The notes: generated from the letters alone by a model not told the origin. Positions 9,214 through 17,885 are shown, counted from the stretch's first letter. The stretch is DNA of 64,000 nt from Caproiciproducens galactitolivorans (GCF_026672255.1 NZ_JAPOHA010000007.1:65291-129290), one strand, 5' to 3'. Numbers and translations: made by a program.

Positions 9214-9231
9214 ATCTGCTTGTGAGCAGAT
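9214..9231. repeat. Inverted repeat at a transcription start
   Basis: ATCTGCT-TGTG-AGCAGAT is a perfect 7-bp inverted repeat overlapping the end of the -10 box and the expected start point of the reverse-strand small gene. It could be an operator or a 5' RNA hairpin. Confidence 0.5.
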
Positions 9232-9258
9232 TATACCATGGAAATTCAAGAAATACAA
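9230..9258 (-). promoter_or_regulatory. Promoter of the reverse-strand small gene
   Basis: Read on the reverse strand: TTGTAT (9258-9253), a 17-base spacer, then TATAAT (9235-9230), about 40 bases before the ATG. Confidence 0.72.
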
Positions 9259-9522
9259 TCCATCTTTCCTTTATTTGGTATAATTCTAAATCCATTCGGT
9301 ATTTTGCATTTACAGTTTCATATTCGTGTGCATTATTTACAAATACAGTACCCGATAATTGCCGAATATTGAAAAAATTAAGTCAAATATGGAATTAAAC
9401 GGTTTACTTTTCATGTTTTGCTTCCGATTTCTTAAAATTCACATATTGTTAATTAAATCATGCTGTCAGTTATAGTAAAATAGTAGATAACGTATAGAAA
9501 AGCTGTTATAAGGATGGTTTTG
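9259..9522. other. AT-rich divergent intergenic region
   Basis: Apart from the reverse promoter, I see only AT-rich sequence with a weak forward promoter candidate: TTGTTA (9446-9451), 19 bases, TATAGT (9471-9476). A loose ATTCGG (9295-9300)/CCGAAT (9362-9367) inverted pair is also present. No gene or RNA family was recognised. Confidence 0.4.
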
Positions 9523-10428
9523 GTGTTTGGTTATATAAGGCCGCAAAAGTCGGAATTGCTTGTCCGGGAATATGATCAGTACAAGGCGGTATATTGTTCG
9601 CTTTGCCGCCAGTTGGGGAAAAGCTACGGGATGATGGCGCGGCTTACCTTAAGTTACGACTGTACCTTTTATGCATTGATGCAGTTTGCAGTCGGTACGG
9701 AATGTCCCGGCTTCCATGCCGGGCGGTGTGTTGTGAATCCGCTGAAAAAATGCGCATACTGTAACGTAGGCGAAAAAGAATTGATTGCCGCTTCCGCATT
9801 ATCGGTTATTATGACGTATTATAAAATAAAGGATGACATTGCAGATTCCCATTTCTTCGGGAAGCTTCGTTCGTTTTTCCTGCTGCCTTTTGCGGCACAT
9901 GCGCGAAAAAGAGCGGCCCGTGATTTCCCCTGGATGGACGCGGTTGTTTCCCGGTCCATTGAAAAGCAGAATAAAACCGAGCAGGGAGACAACCCCTGTA
10001 TTGACGCCTGCGCGGAACCTACTTCGGAAATGCTCAGACAGGTCTTTGCGTCCATTGCCGGAAAACCGGAAGATCCGGAAAGCGCGGAGGCCCGCATTCT
10101 GCGTCAGTTTGGCTATTATCTTGGACGGTGGGTCTATTTAATCGATGCCGCGGATGATATTGGAAAGGATCTTCGATCTGCTTCCTTTAATCCTTTTATA
10201 TTGAAATTTCAATTAAGTCAATCGAGTACGCAGGAAGAATTGGACAAAGTACAAAATTATGCCAATCAGGTTTTAAATCATACACTTTCTCAACTCATTG
10301 CCGCATTAAATATCTTGGATTTAAATCATTTCAGGCCTATAATTGATAATGTTGTAAAAAAAGGCCTGCCGGAGATTCAAAAAGAAATACTGTTTAAGAA
10401 GGAGAAAATGCATGTCGGATCCTTATAA
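9523..10428 (+). CDS. DUF5685-like protein with two aspartate-rich motifs
   Basis: A 301-residue protein that matches my memory of the DUF5685 family (start MFGYIRPQK, then [17 protein letters not shown] and a Cys-rich segment [12 protein letters not shown] near residues 71-82). GTG at 9523 is preferred because AAGGATGG lies 5 bases before it. Function is unknown. I notice [12 protein letters not shown] near 105 and [12 protein letters not shown] near 207, set in a mainly helical protein. Their pattern resembles the two metal-binding Asp motifs of head-to-head prenyl synthases; this is inference only. The last bases overlap the J-domain gene, so the two are translationally coupled. No signal peptide is seen. 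Confidence 0.82.
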   Translation: MFGYIRPQKSELLVREYDQYKAVYCSLCRQLGKSYGMMARLTLSYDCTFYALMQFAVGTECPGFHAGRCVVNPLKKCAYCNVGEKELIAASALSVIMTYYKIKDDIADSHFFGKLRSFFLLPFAAHARKRAARDFPWMDAVVSRSIEKQNKTEQGDNPCIDACAEPTSEMLRQVFASIAGKPEDPESAEARILRQFGYYLGRWVYLIDAADDIGKDLRSASFNPFILKFQLSQSSTQEELDKVQNYANQVLNHTLSQLIAALNILDLNHFRPIIDNVVKKGLPEIQKEILFKKEKMHVGSL

Positions 10429-11056
10429 GATATTAGGAGTTTCACCAAGCGCTACGGATGCTGAAATTAAAAACGCTTATCGTGAGCTTGCAAAAAAGTA
10501 TCACCCCGATAATTATTCCGGAAGTCCGATCGCCGATTTAGCCGGTGAAAAGATGAAAGAGATTAACGAGGCTTACGATACCATCGTCGCTCAGCGTAAA
10601 CAGCAAAAAAACGGAGAATATTCCGCTTATAATTCATCGGGCGGCGGATATACGAATCCGGGTTATGCATATACTTATTCGAATTCAGGATTCAGCGACA
10701 TTCGCAATTTAATCATGGTTGGCCGGATTGCGGACGCGGAACAAATTTTGGACGGGGTGCCGTCGGAAAACAGAAATGCGGAATGGTATTTTTTGAAGGG
10801 CACCGTCCTTTATAAACGCGGCTGGCTGGAAGAGGCCTACAACAGCTTTGCAAGAGCGTGCCAGATGGACCCGGGAAACGGGGAATACCGCGCGGCCATG
10901 AATCAGGTGGTCAACCAGCGCAACGGCGCCTACGGCGGATATAATCCCAACGTCCGGTATTCAAACGGCTGCAGCGGCTGTGATATCTGTTCGTCGCTGA
11001 TCTGCACGGACTGCTGCTGTGAATGCATGGGCGGCGATTTAATCCCATGCTGTTAA
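10412..11056 (+). CDS. J-domain protein with a cysteine-rich tail
   Basis: A 214-residue protein. Residues 1-70 form a J domain with HPD at 31-33, the motif that stimulates DnaK ATPase. A Tyr/Gly/Ser/Asn linker follows (about 70-100), then a short helical repeat like a TPR (about 103-170, with [20 protein letters not shown]). The tail has ten cysteines in its last 30 or so residues, ending in CC. It is not DnaJ itself, because the G/F and zinc-finger arrangement is missing. AGGAG precedes ATG, and the gene overlaps the DUF5685-like gene by 17 bases. The tail could bind metal or be lipid-modified; neither is shown. Confidence 0.88.
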   Translation: MSDPYKILGVSPSATDAEIKNAYRELAKKYHPDNYSGSPIADLAGEKMKEINEAYDTIVAQRKQQKNGEYSAYNSSGGGYTNPGYAYTYSNSGFSDIRNLIMVGRIADAEQILDGVPSENRNAEWYFLKGTVLYKRGWLEEAYNSFARACQMDPGNGEYRAAMNQVVNQRNGAYGGYNPNVRYSNGCSGCDICSSLICTDCCCECMGGDLIPCC

Positions 11057-11077
11057 CGGCATTCGGGGGGGATCGAT

Positions 11078-11611
11078 TTGAAGAAAAGTTTCCGCTTGGC
11101 TTTCTGCGGAATCATTACAGCGTTATGCACGGTGCTGATGTTTTTAACCGGATTGATATCCATTGGAACCTACGCTTTGCCCGCCCTGTCGGGCGTATTG
11201 CTCATTGCGGTAGTGATTGAGTTCGGGAAGAGCTGGGCATGGCCGGTTTATATTGCCGTTTCGGTGCTGTCCCTGCTTCTTGCGGGGGATAAGGAAGCCG
11301 CGATGCTGTTTATTCTTTTCTTTGGATATTACCCGATTTTGAAGTCACAAATTGAAAAAATTCATAATCGGGCAACCGTATACCTGCTAAAATTCGCAGT
11401 TTTCAACGTATCGATGATTCTGGGCTTTTTTATCGGCATTCAGCTGCTTTCCGTGCCGAAGGACAGTTTTACCGTCAGGGGAATCTATCTTCCGTGGGCG
11501 TTCCTGCTTTTGGGAAATTTTGTTTTCGCTGTTTATGATTACGCCCTTTCCTTGCTGGTCGTTTCCTATTTCCAGCGCTTTCATCCATATTTCAGCAAAT
11601 GGTCAAAATAA
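11078..11611 (+). CDS. Integral membrane protein, ECF S-component-like
   Basis: A 177-residue protein with about five or six membrane segments. A basic start KKSFRLAFCG is followed by a hydrophobic first helix, a pattern shared with energy-coupling-factor substrate-binding subunits, but no substrate motif is recognised. TTG at 11078 is the start, with a GGGGGG ribosome site about 8 bases upstream. It follows the J-domain gene by 21 bases and ends the three-gene unit at a good terminator. It could equally be a membrane anchor or partner for the two upstream proteins. Confidence 0.7.
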   Translation: MKKSFRLAFCGIITALCTVLMFLTGLISIGTYALPALSGVLLIAVVIEFGKSWAWPVYIAVSVLSLLLAGDKEAAMLFILFFGYYPILKSQIEKIHNRATVYLLKFAVFNVSMILGFFIGIQLLSVPKDSFTVRGIYLPWAFLLLGNFVFAVYDYALSLLVVSYFQRFHPYFSKWSK

Positions 11612-11640
11612 AGCTTTGCCCCCTATGGGGGCTTTTTTTT
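11612..11640 (+). terminator. Terminator of the DUF5685/J-protein/membrane unit
   Basis: GCCCCC-TAT-GGGGGC followed by eight T residues. Confidence 0.85.
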
Positions 11641-11750
11641 ATGAATAATCGAAATAAATGAATTAAAAATGGCTCCTTCCTGCAAATAAACGGAAATATA
11701 CTTGATTTTTATGCGGTTTCGAATTAATATGAATATTAGGAGTTGGTTGA

Positions 11751-12635
11751 ATGAATAATTTATTAATCATCAGAATCAGAAACAAGATGAAAGAATTTTC
11801 CAAAGGACAAAAATTAATCGCAAAATACATCGAGGAGCATTACGATAAAGTTGCGTTTATGACGGCTTCGAAACTGGGGGCGACGGTTGGAGTAAGTGAG
11901 TCGACGGTTGTACGTTTTGCAACGGAAATCGGCTATACGGGTTATCCGGAGCTACAGCAGGCCATGCAGGAAATGATTCGCAACAAACTGACTTCCGTAC
12001 AAAGAATGGAAGTTACCGCAAGCCGAATCGGAGATGCGGATATTCTTGATTCCGTATTCAATCAGGATATCGAAACCATCCGCAGAACGATGGAAGAAAC
12101 CCCGCACGAGGATTTTTACCGTTCGGTAGACGCAATCGTCGCCGCACGCAAAATTTATATTCTCGGTGCGAGAAGTTCGCTTGCCTTGGCGACGTTCCTT
12201 TACAATTATTTTAATTTAATTTTTGAAAATGTCCTTTTAGTAAAGTCAACCAGCGAAGGAGAAATTTTTGAACAGATGATCCGGGTTGACGAGCGGGATG
12301 TTGTGATCGGGATCAGCTTTCCCCGTTATTCCCGCAAAGCCGTCAATGCCATGAATTTTGCTCACAAGCGCGGAGCGACGGTTATTGCCATTACCGACAG
12401 CTTGCTTTCGCCCCTTGCAAACGAGGCGGACTACACGCTGCTTGCCCGCAGCGATATTGCGTCGATCGTAGATTCGCTCGTGGCGCCGCTCAGTTTGATC
12501 AACGCGTTGATTGTGACCACCTCCCTAAAAAAATCCGGAGAGCTTACGCAGGTGTTTAAACGCCTTGAAGATATTTGGGATGAATATGAAGTATATGAAA
12601 AGGTAGATGAAAAATCAAGTGGATCGGCCTTATGA
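11751..12635 (+). CDS. RpiR/MurR-family transcriptional regulator
   Basis: A 294-residue regulator. An N-terminal RpiR-type helix-turn-helix covers about residues 1-77 (TASKLGATVGVSESTVVRFA), and a SIS sugar-phosphate-binding domain covers about 120-260 (IYILGARSSLALA, VIGISFPRYSRKA, VIAITDS). Members usually sense a phosphorylated sugar. TAGGAG lies 7-8 bases before ATG. No sugar gene is next to it; the downstream flavoprotein gene overlaps its end by 29 bases, so it may regulate at a distance. A 139-base AT-rich gap separates it from the terminator upstream. Confidence 0.92.
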   Translation: MNNLLIIRIRNKMKEFSKGQKLIAKYIEEHYDKVAFMTASKLGATVGVSESTVVRFATEIGYTGYPELQQAMQEMIRNKLTSVQRMEVTASRIGDADILDSVFNQDIETIRRTMEETPHEDFYRSVDAIVAARKIYILGARSSLALATFLYNYFNLIFENVLLVKSTSEGEIFEQMIRVDERDVVIGISFPRYSRKAVNAMNFAHKRGATVIAITDSLLSPLANEADYTLLARSDIASIVDSLVAPLSLINALIVTTSLKKSGELTQVFKRLEDIWDEYEVYEKVDEKSSGSAL

Positions 12636-13875
12636 TGCACTGATAATCGGCGGCGGCGCGGCGGGTATGCTCGCGGCGGGAACAGCTGCGCAGAACGGCC
12701 TGCGCGTTTGCCTGCTCGAAAAAAAGGACCGGCCCGGACGAAAACTCCTCATCACCGGAAAGGGCAGATGCAACCTTACCAACGCCTGCGATGTTCAGAC
12801 CTTAATCGCTTCGGTTCCGTCGAACGGACGCTTTCTTTACAGCGCCGTCACACAGTTTACGCCGCAGGATACCATCCGCTTTTTTGAGGATCTCGGCGTA
12901 CCGACCAAGGTGGAACGGGGAAACCGTGTTTTTCCGCAATCCGACAAATCGGTTGATGTTGTGGACGCTCTTACGAATTTTGTAAAACGGAACGGCGCCG
13001 ACCTTGTTACGGGGGAGGCAAAGCGGCTTATATTGAAAGGGAATACGGTGCATGGAGCGCAGCTTGCGGACGGAACGCAGATTTCAGCGAAAAATGTGGT
13101 CGTCTGCTGCGGCGGCGCGTCTTACCCCGCGACCGGTTCCACCGGCGACGGCTACCGCCTTGCAAAGCAGACGGGGCATACGGTAACGCCGCTGCGGCCT
13201 TCGCTGGTTCCCCTCGTCGTTTCCGGCGATGAGTGCCGCGAGATGATGGGTCTGTCGCTGAAAAATGTATCCATTACCGTAATGGATACAAAAAAGGAAA
13301 AAACGATTTATACGGATTTTGGTGAAATGCTTTTTACCCATTTCGGCGTATCCGGCCCGATGATATTAAGCGCCAGCGCGCATATGCGGGATATGGAGCC
13401 CGGCCGTTATCATATTCTGATCGATCTGAAACCGGCGCTCAGTATCGAGCAGCTTGACGCGCGGCTGCAACGCGATTTTGAACAGAATCACAACCGGGAT
13501 TTTGCCAATTCCTTATCCGCGCTTCTGCCGCGGAAGATGATTCCTGTGATGGTTTCGAAATCCGGGATACCGCCCGAAACGAAATGCAATCAGATTACAA
13601 AGGAAATGCGCCGTTCTTTCGCCGGCCTTTTAAAATCCTATGAGTTGCAGGTAACGGCCTTTCGTCCGATCGAAGAAGCGATCGTGACTTCCGGCGGCGT
13701 TAAGGTCAGCGAGATCAATCCGAAAACCATGCAGTCCAAACTGGTGAACGGCCTCTATTTTGCCGGTGAAGTAATTGATGTGGACGCCTACACCGGCGGA
13801 TTTAATTTACAGATTGCGTTCAGCACCGGCCGTCTTGCGGCTAACTCTTTAGACAGGGGAGAATCGTACGAATGA
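12607..13875 (+). CDS. BaiN/HI0933-family flavoprotein
   Basis: A 422-residue NAD(P)/FAD-dependent oxidoreductase. The N-terminal dinucleotide motif GGGAAGMLAAGTAAQNG lies near residues 16-32, KGRCNLTN near 52, and the C-terminal FAD motif GLYFAGEVIDVDAYTGGFN near 381-399. The physiological substrate of most members is unknown; a Clostridium scindens relative (BaiN) reduces bile-acid intermediates, which cannot be assumed here. It overlaps the regulator upstream and ends in ATGA shared with cmk, so it heads a tight run of envelope and translation genes. Confidence 0.9.
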   Translation: MKNQVDRPYDALIIGGGAAGMLAAGTAAQNGLRVCLLEKKDRPGRKLLITGKGRCNLTNACDVQTLIASVPSNGRFLYSAVTQFTPQDTIRFFEDLGVPTKVERGNRVFPQSDKSVDVVDALTNFVKRNGADLVTGEAKRLILKGNTVHGAQLADGTQISAKNVVVCCGGASYPATGSTGDGYRLAKQTGHTVTPLRPSLVPLVVSGDECREMMGLSLKNVSITVMDTKKEKTIYTDFGEMLFTHFGVSGPMILSASAHMRDMEPGRYHILIDLKPALSIEQLDARLQRDFEQNHNRDFANSLSALLPRKMIPVMVSKSGIPPETKCNQITKEMRRSFAGLLKSYELQVTAFRPIEEAIVTSGGVKVSEINPKTMQSKLVNGLYFAGEVIDVDAYTGGFNLQIAFSTGRLAANSLDRGESYE

Positions 13876-14555
13876 TAGCAATTGCAATTGACGGGCCGGC
13901 GGGAGCCGGTAAAAGCACAATCGCCCGCCGGGCGGCGGCGGAGCTTGGCTATATTTATGTTGATACCGGCGCTTTGTACCGCGCGGTCGGCCTGTTTATG
14001 ATCAAAAAAGGGATAAGCCCGTCCGATTCGGCGGCGGTTTGTCCGCTTCTGGAGCAGGTGCAAATCCGGCTTGCTTTTCAGAACGGGGAGCAAAAAGTCC
14101 TTTTGGGGAACGGGGATGTTACGGGAGAAATCCGTACGCCGGAGGTTTCCATGGCGGCTTCCGACGTTTCCGCCATTCCGGAGGTACGGACGTTTTTGTT
14201 TTCCTTACAGCAGAACATTGCCAAAACGAACAATGTTGTTATGGACGGCCGTGATATAGGAACGGTTGTTCTGCCGAACGCACAGGTAAAAATTTTTCTG
14301 ACGGCATCTCCGGAGGAGCGCGCGAAAAGAAGATTTGCGGAGATGAAGGAAAAAGGAGAACCGGTTGTATTTGAAGAGGTTCTGGCCGATTTAAAGAAAC
14401 GGGATTATAACGATTCCCACCGTACCGTTGCGCCGCTTGTTCCGGCGGAAACGGCGATTGTGGTGGATACTACGGGCAATACATTGGAGCAGTCGGTTGA
14501 AAAGCTTCTATCCATTATTAAGAGTAATTTGAACGAAAATGAATGGAATTGGTGA
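13872..14555 (+). CDS. cmk: Cytidylate kinase
   Basis: A 227-residue (d)CMP kinase that phosphorylates CMP and dCMP with ATP. The P-loop GPAGAGKST lies at about residues 8-16, followed by DTGALYRAVG, VVMDGRDIGTVVLPNA near 125, and the LID-like KRRFAEMKEKG. The start overlaps the previous stop as ATGA. It sits directly before plsC and ispH-S1. A cmk gene next to an S1-protein gene is widespread in Firmicutes, which supports the call. Confidence 0.97.
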   Translation: MIAIAIDGPAGAGKSTIARRAAAELGYIYVDTGALYRAVGLFMIKKGISPSDSAAVCPLLEQVQIRLAFQNGEQKVLLGNGDVTGEIRTPEVSMAASDVSAIPEVRTFLFSLQQNIAKTNNVVMDGRDIGTVVLPNAQVKIFLTASPEERAKRRFAEMKEKGEPVVFEEVLADLKKRDYNDSHRTVAPLVPAETAIVVDTTGNTLEQSVEKLLSIIKSNLNENEWNW

Positions 14556-14560
14556 AACAA

Positions 14561-15190
14561 ATGGAGCGAACACCCCTATATAATGTTGGAAAAATACTTG
14601 TTCAGCCTATCGCAAAATTCTTTATGCCTTATAAGATTAACGACGGTGACCGCATGCCTCCTACCGGGAAGGTGGTTGTCTGCTGCAATCATATCAGCAA
14701 CTCCGACCCGGTTCGGCTTGCTTTTTCACTGCACCGCCAGATTTTTTATATGTCAAAAGCGGAATTGTTTGAAAACAAAGCTCTTGGCGCGATCCTTTCC
14801 GGGCTCGGCGCTTTCCCCGTCCAAAGAGGAAGAGGGGACATGACCGCAATCAACCGGGCGTACGAGCTTTTGCGGAATGGGCAGGCGCTTGGCGTTTTTA
14901 TTGAAGGGACGCGTTCAAAAACGGGAGAACCTTTACAGCCGAAGGCCGGAGCGGTCATGCTGGCTTACAAAAACAAAGCGCCCATCCTTCCGTGCTGTAT
15001 TACCGCAAAAGGCGGCGGTGTTCCGAAAACCTTTGAAAAATGCATGGTGTCGTTTGGAAATCTGATCCAGCCGGAGGAGCTGGGGATCGAAAAGGGGACC
15101 GGCAGCGAGTTTCGAAATGCCTCCCGTATCGTAATGAGTAAGATTATTGAACTTCGCGAGCGTGATTTGAAAGCATTCGAAAAACGATAA
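14561..15190 (+). CDS. plsC: 1-acyl-glycerol-3-phosphate acyltransferase, copy 1
   Basis: A 209-residue PlsC-type acyltransferase that makes phosphatidic acid from lysophosphatidic acid at the membrane. The catalytic block is CCNHISNSDPVRLAF (the NHX4D-type motif reads NHISNSD) and the substrate motif is FIEGTRSKTGE. ATG at 14561 is preferred because GGTGA lies 5 bases upstream, just past the cmk stop; ATG at 14543 is an in-frame alternative. A second member follows directly, so acyl chain or substrate choice may differ between them. Confidence 0.93.
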   Translation: MERTPLYNVGKILVQPIAKFFMPYKINDGDRMPPTGKVVVCCNHISNSDPVRLAFSLHRQIFYMSKAELFENKALGAILSGLGAFPVQRGRGDMTAINRAYELLRNGQALGVFIEGTRSKTGEPLQPKAGAVMLAYKNKAPILPCCITAKGGGVPKTFEKCMVSFGNLIQPEELGIEKGTGSEFRNASRIVMSKIIELRERDLKAFEKR

Positions 15191-15201
15191 GGCCTGATTT
15201 T

Positions 15202-15801
15202 ATGTTTTATTTTTCCTGCCTTCGCTTTTTTTCCTTTCTTGCACGGCGGTTCTTTCAAATTGAATACAAGGGAATTGAAAATATACCGGGCGAGGGAAAG
15301 CTGATTGTCTGCTGTAACCACAAATCGGTAATGGATCCGCTTTTTCTGGCGGCGCCTTTCAAAAGGCAAATCCGGTATATGGCAAAATCCGAGCTGTTTG
15401 AAGATCACGGCGCTGTTTTTCGCTGGATTTTATACCATTTGGGCGCTTTCCCGGTCAAACGGAATTCGGGCGATGCGCAGTCCATACGAACCGCTGTGCA
15501 GATTTTGGATGAGGGCGGTCTGCTGGGAATTTTCCCGCAGGGTAAGTGTGTTTTTGACAATACGCCGTTTAAACCCAAGGCCGGCGCCGCCATGATTGCC
15601 GGACTGTCAAAGGCGCCGGTATTGCCGGTTTCCATTTACTGCGACGGGGTTATTAAACCGTTTAAAAGGGTAACGGTCCGCATTGGAAAGCCGATTTCGC
15701 CGGAGGAACTGCAAATCAATCCGAAATCCACCGCCTCCGTCCGCGCGGCGGCGGGAGTGATTGCGGAAAAAATAAATCAGATGCTGGAGGAAAAGAATTG
15801 A
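15202..15801 (+). CDS. 1-acyl-glycerol-3-phosphate acyltransferase, copy 2
   Basis: A 199-residue PlsC family protein with CCNHKSVMDPLFL (NHX4D) and the variant substrate motif FPQGKCVF in place of the usual F-P-E-G-T-R. The N-terminus is hydrophobic (FYFSCLRFFSFLARRFF). It starts 12 bases after copy 1, and its stop overlaps the ispH-S1 start as TTGA. The changed FPEGTR region suggests altered glycerophosphate binding, so it could use a different acceptor. Tandem copies suggest an old duplication. Confidence 0.88.
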   Translation: MFYFSCLRFFSFLARRFFQIEYKGIENIPGEGKLIVCCNHKSVMDPLFLAAPFKRQIRYMAKSELFEDHGAVFRWILYHLGAFPVKRNSGDAQSIRTAVQILDEGGLLGIFPQGKCVFDNTPFKPKAGAAMIAGLSKAPVLPVSIYCDGVIKPFKRVTVRIGKPISPEELQINPKSTASVRAAAGVIAEKINQMLEEKN

Positions 15802-17768
15802 AGATTATCGTAGCCCGTTCGGCAGGCTTTTGCTTCGGCGTAAACCGGGCGATCGAAATGGTGAACGGGCTTCTCGGCAAAGGGAAAAAGGTTTGTACGC
15901 TCGGGCCGATTATTCACAATCCCCAGACGCTTGCCCAACTGGAAGCACGCGGGGTGAAAATAGTGGAGTCGCCCGACGAAGTACCTCCGGATGCGACCAT
16001 CGTCATTCGCTCTCACGGCGTGCCGAATACCGTACAGGATGCGATTCTTGCAAGAAAGATCGACTGTGTCGATGCGACCTGTCCATTTGTTGCCAAAATA
16101 CACAAGATTGTATCGAATGCGGCTTCCGAGGGAAGAACAGTCTTGATTGCAGGGGATTGCAGCCACCCGGAAGTACAGGGGATAAAAGGGCATTGTTCCG
16201 GAAACTGCTACGTATTTAAAAACGCCGAAGAATTGCGGAATATCCTCCAAAATATTCCGCATGATAATAAAAATGCTCCCTGTGTGGTGGCTCAAACGAC
16301 TTTCAGCGTATCGGAATGGGAAAATTGTTTGAAAATCATCAAAAGGGTATATACAAATGCAACAATTTTTGATACAATATGTAATGCTACTGCTATGCGT
16401 CAATCCGAGGCGGCTTCCCTGTCCCGGTGTTGTGATGCAATGATTGTAATTGGCGGAAGACAAAGTTCGAATACTGCGAAATTACGTGATGTGTGCGGAA
16501 AAAACTGCAACACATATCTTATAGAAACAGCGGACGAGCTGCCGCTGGCGGCCCTGAAAGGGGCCGAGTGTATTGGCATTACTGCCGGCGCTTCCACGCC
16601 GGCAAGCATTATAAAGGAGGTACTTGATACCATGTCAGAAATCAACGAGGGTGCTGGTCAAAACTTAACGGAGAATAATGCCGAGGGAAACTTCGAGGAA
16701 ATGCTCGAGGAGTCCCTAAAGAATTTAAATACAGATGAGAAGGTACACGGTGTAGTTGTCGGCATTACTCCCAGTGAAGTGTATGTCGATGTAGGAAGAA
16801 AGCAGGCTGGTTTTATTCCGGCTGCGGAGCTTTCCGCGGATCCGAATGCTCGTCCGGAGGATCTCGTTAAAGTAGGCGACGAGATGGATCTTCTCATTAT
16901 GCGTACAAACGATCAGGAAGGCACGATTATGCTTTCCAAGAAGCGCCTGGACGCGGCAAAGGGCTGGGAAACCGTTTCCGCCGCGGAAGAAAGCCAGGAG
17001 GTTCTTACCGGCGTTGTTACCGAGGTTATTAAAGGCGGCTTAATCGCTGTTTCCAACGGCGTCCGTGTTTTTATTCCCGCTTCACAGGCAACCGCTTCCC
17101 GCGGCGACTCTTTGGACGAGCTGCTGAAGAAGGAAGTAAAGTTCCGCATTATCGAAGTGAACCGCAGCCGCAGACGTGCGGTCGGTTCCATCCGTTCCGT
17201 CCTGAAAGACGAGCGTAAGATATTAGCCGATAAATTCTGGGAGACGGCTGAAGAGGGCAAGGAATACGACGGTGTTGTAAAATCCTTGACCGCATACGGC
17301 GCCTTTGTTGATTTGGGCGGCATCGACGGCATGATCCATATTTCCGAACTCTCCTGGGGCAGAATCAAGCATCCTTCCGAGGTTGTCAATGTCGGCGATA
17401 CGGTTCATGTATATATTAAAGGCCTTGACAGAGAAAAAGGGAAAATTTCACTCGGCTATAAACGCGCGGAGGACAACCCGTGGGAAATCTTAAAGCGTGA
17501 TTATCCCGTCGGAACGGTTGCGGACGTAACGATCGTCGGCATGACCGCATTCGGCGCATTTGCCAGAGTTATCCCTGGTATCGACGGTTTGATACATATT
17601 TCTCAAATCGCCGACCACAGAATTGAAAAACCGCAGGATGTTCTGAAGATAAACGACGTCGTCAAAGCCAAGATCACCGATATTGATTTTGACAAAAAAC
17701 GCGTCAGCCTTTCAATTCGCGCTCTTCTCGAACCCGCAGAGCAGACGGAAGAAACACCCGCTGAATAA
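15798..17768 (+). CDS. ispH: IspH-ribosomal protein S1 fusion
   Basis: A 656-residue fusion. Residues 1-278 are 4-hydroxy-3-methylbut-2-enyl diphosphate reductase, the last step of the MEP isoprenoid pathway, with iron-sulfur ligands in GFCFGVNR (C12), DATCPF (about C94) and TICNATA (about C196). Residues 279-656 carry four S1 RNA-binding repeats beginning near 315, 402, 490 and 570, two of them with the typical GAFVDLGG/GAFARV pattern. TTG overlaps the previous stop; GGAGG lies 7 bases upstream. Such fusions are known in Clostridia. An internal AAGGAGGT followed by ATG at 16632 could allow separate S1 translation. Confidence 0.95.
   Translation: MKIIVARSAGFCFGVNRAIEMVNGLLGKGKKVCTLGPIIHNPQTLAQLEARGVKIVESPDEVPPDATIVIRSHGVPNTVQDAILARKIDCVDATCPFVAKIHKIVSNAASEGRTVLIAGDCSHPEVQGIKGHCSGNCYVFKNAEELRNILQNIPHDNKNAPCVVAQTTFSVSEWENCLKIIKRVYTNATIFDTICNATAMRQSEAASLSRCCDAMIVIGGRQSSNTAKLRDVCGKNCNTYLIETADELPLAALKGAECIGITAGASTPASIIKEVLDTMSEINEGAGQNLTENNAEGNFEEMLEESLKNLNTDEKVHGVVVGITPSEVYVDVGRKQAGFIPAAELSADPNARPEDLVKVGDEMDLLIMRTNDQEGTIMLSKKRLDAAKGWETVSAAEESQEVLTGVVTEVIKGGLIAVSNGVRVFIPASQATASRGDSLDELLKKEVKFRIIEVNRSRRRAVGSIRSVLKDERKILADKFWETAEEGKEYDGVVKSLTAYGAFVDLGGIDGMIHISELSWGRIKHPSEVVNVGDTVHVYIKGLDREKGKISLGYKRAEDNPWEILKRDYPVGTVADVTIVGMTAFGAFARVIPGIDGLIHISQIADHRIEKPQDVLKINDVVKAKITDIDFDKKRVSLSIRALLEPAEQTEETPAE
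16614..16634 (+). promoter_or_regulatory. Internal ribosome site at the IspH/S1 junction
   Basis: AAGGAGGT (16614-16621) is a perfect match to the 16S 3' end and lies 10 bases before ATG at 16632. That ATG falls exactly where an IspH protein normally ends and an S1 protein would begin. Confidence 0.5.
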
Positions 17769-17788
17769 TTTTTATACCTGAAAGATAT

Positions 17789-17823
17789 AAGCGCAGAGGA
17801 CGTTTGCTTCTCTGCGCTTTTTT
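17789..17823 (+). terminator. Terminator after ispH-S1
   Basis: AAGCGCAGAG (17789-17798) pairs with CTCTGCGCTT (17810-17819), followed by a run of T residues. Confidence 0.87.
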
Positions 17824-17885
17824 CCGCCTTTGCACATTTTTATTCCTCCTGTGTATTATAAGGTATGTGATTTGGAGGTGAGATT

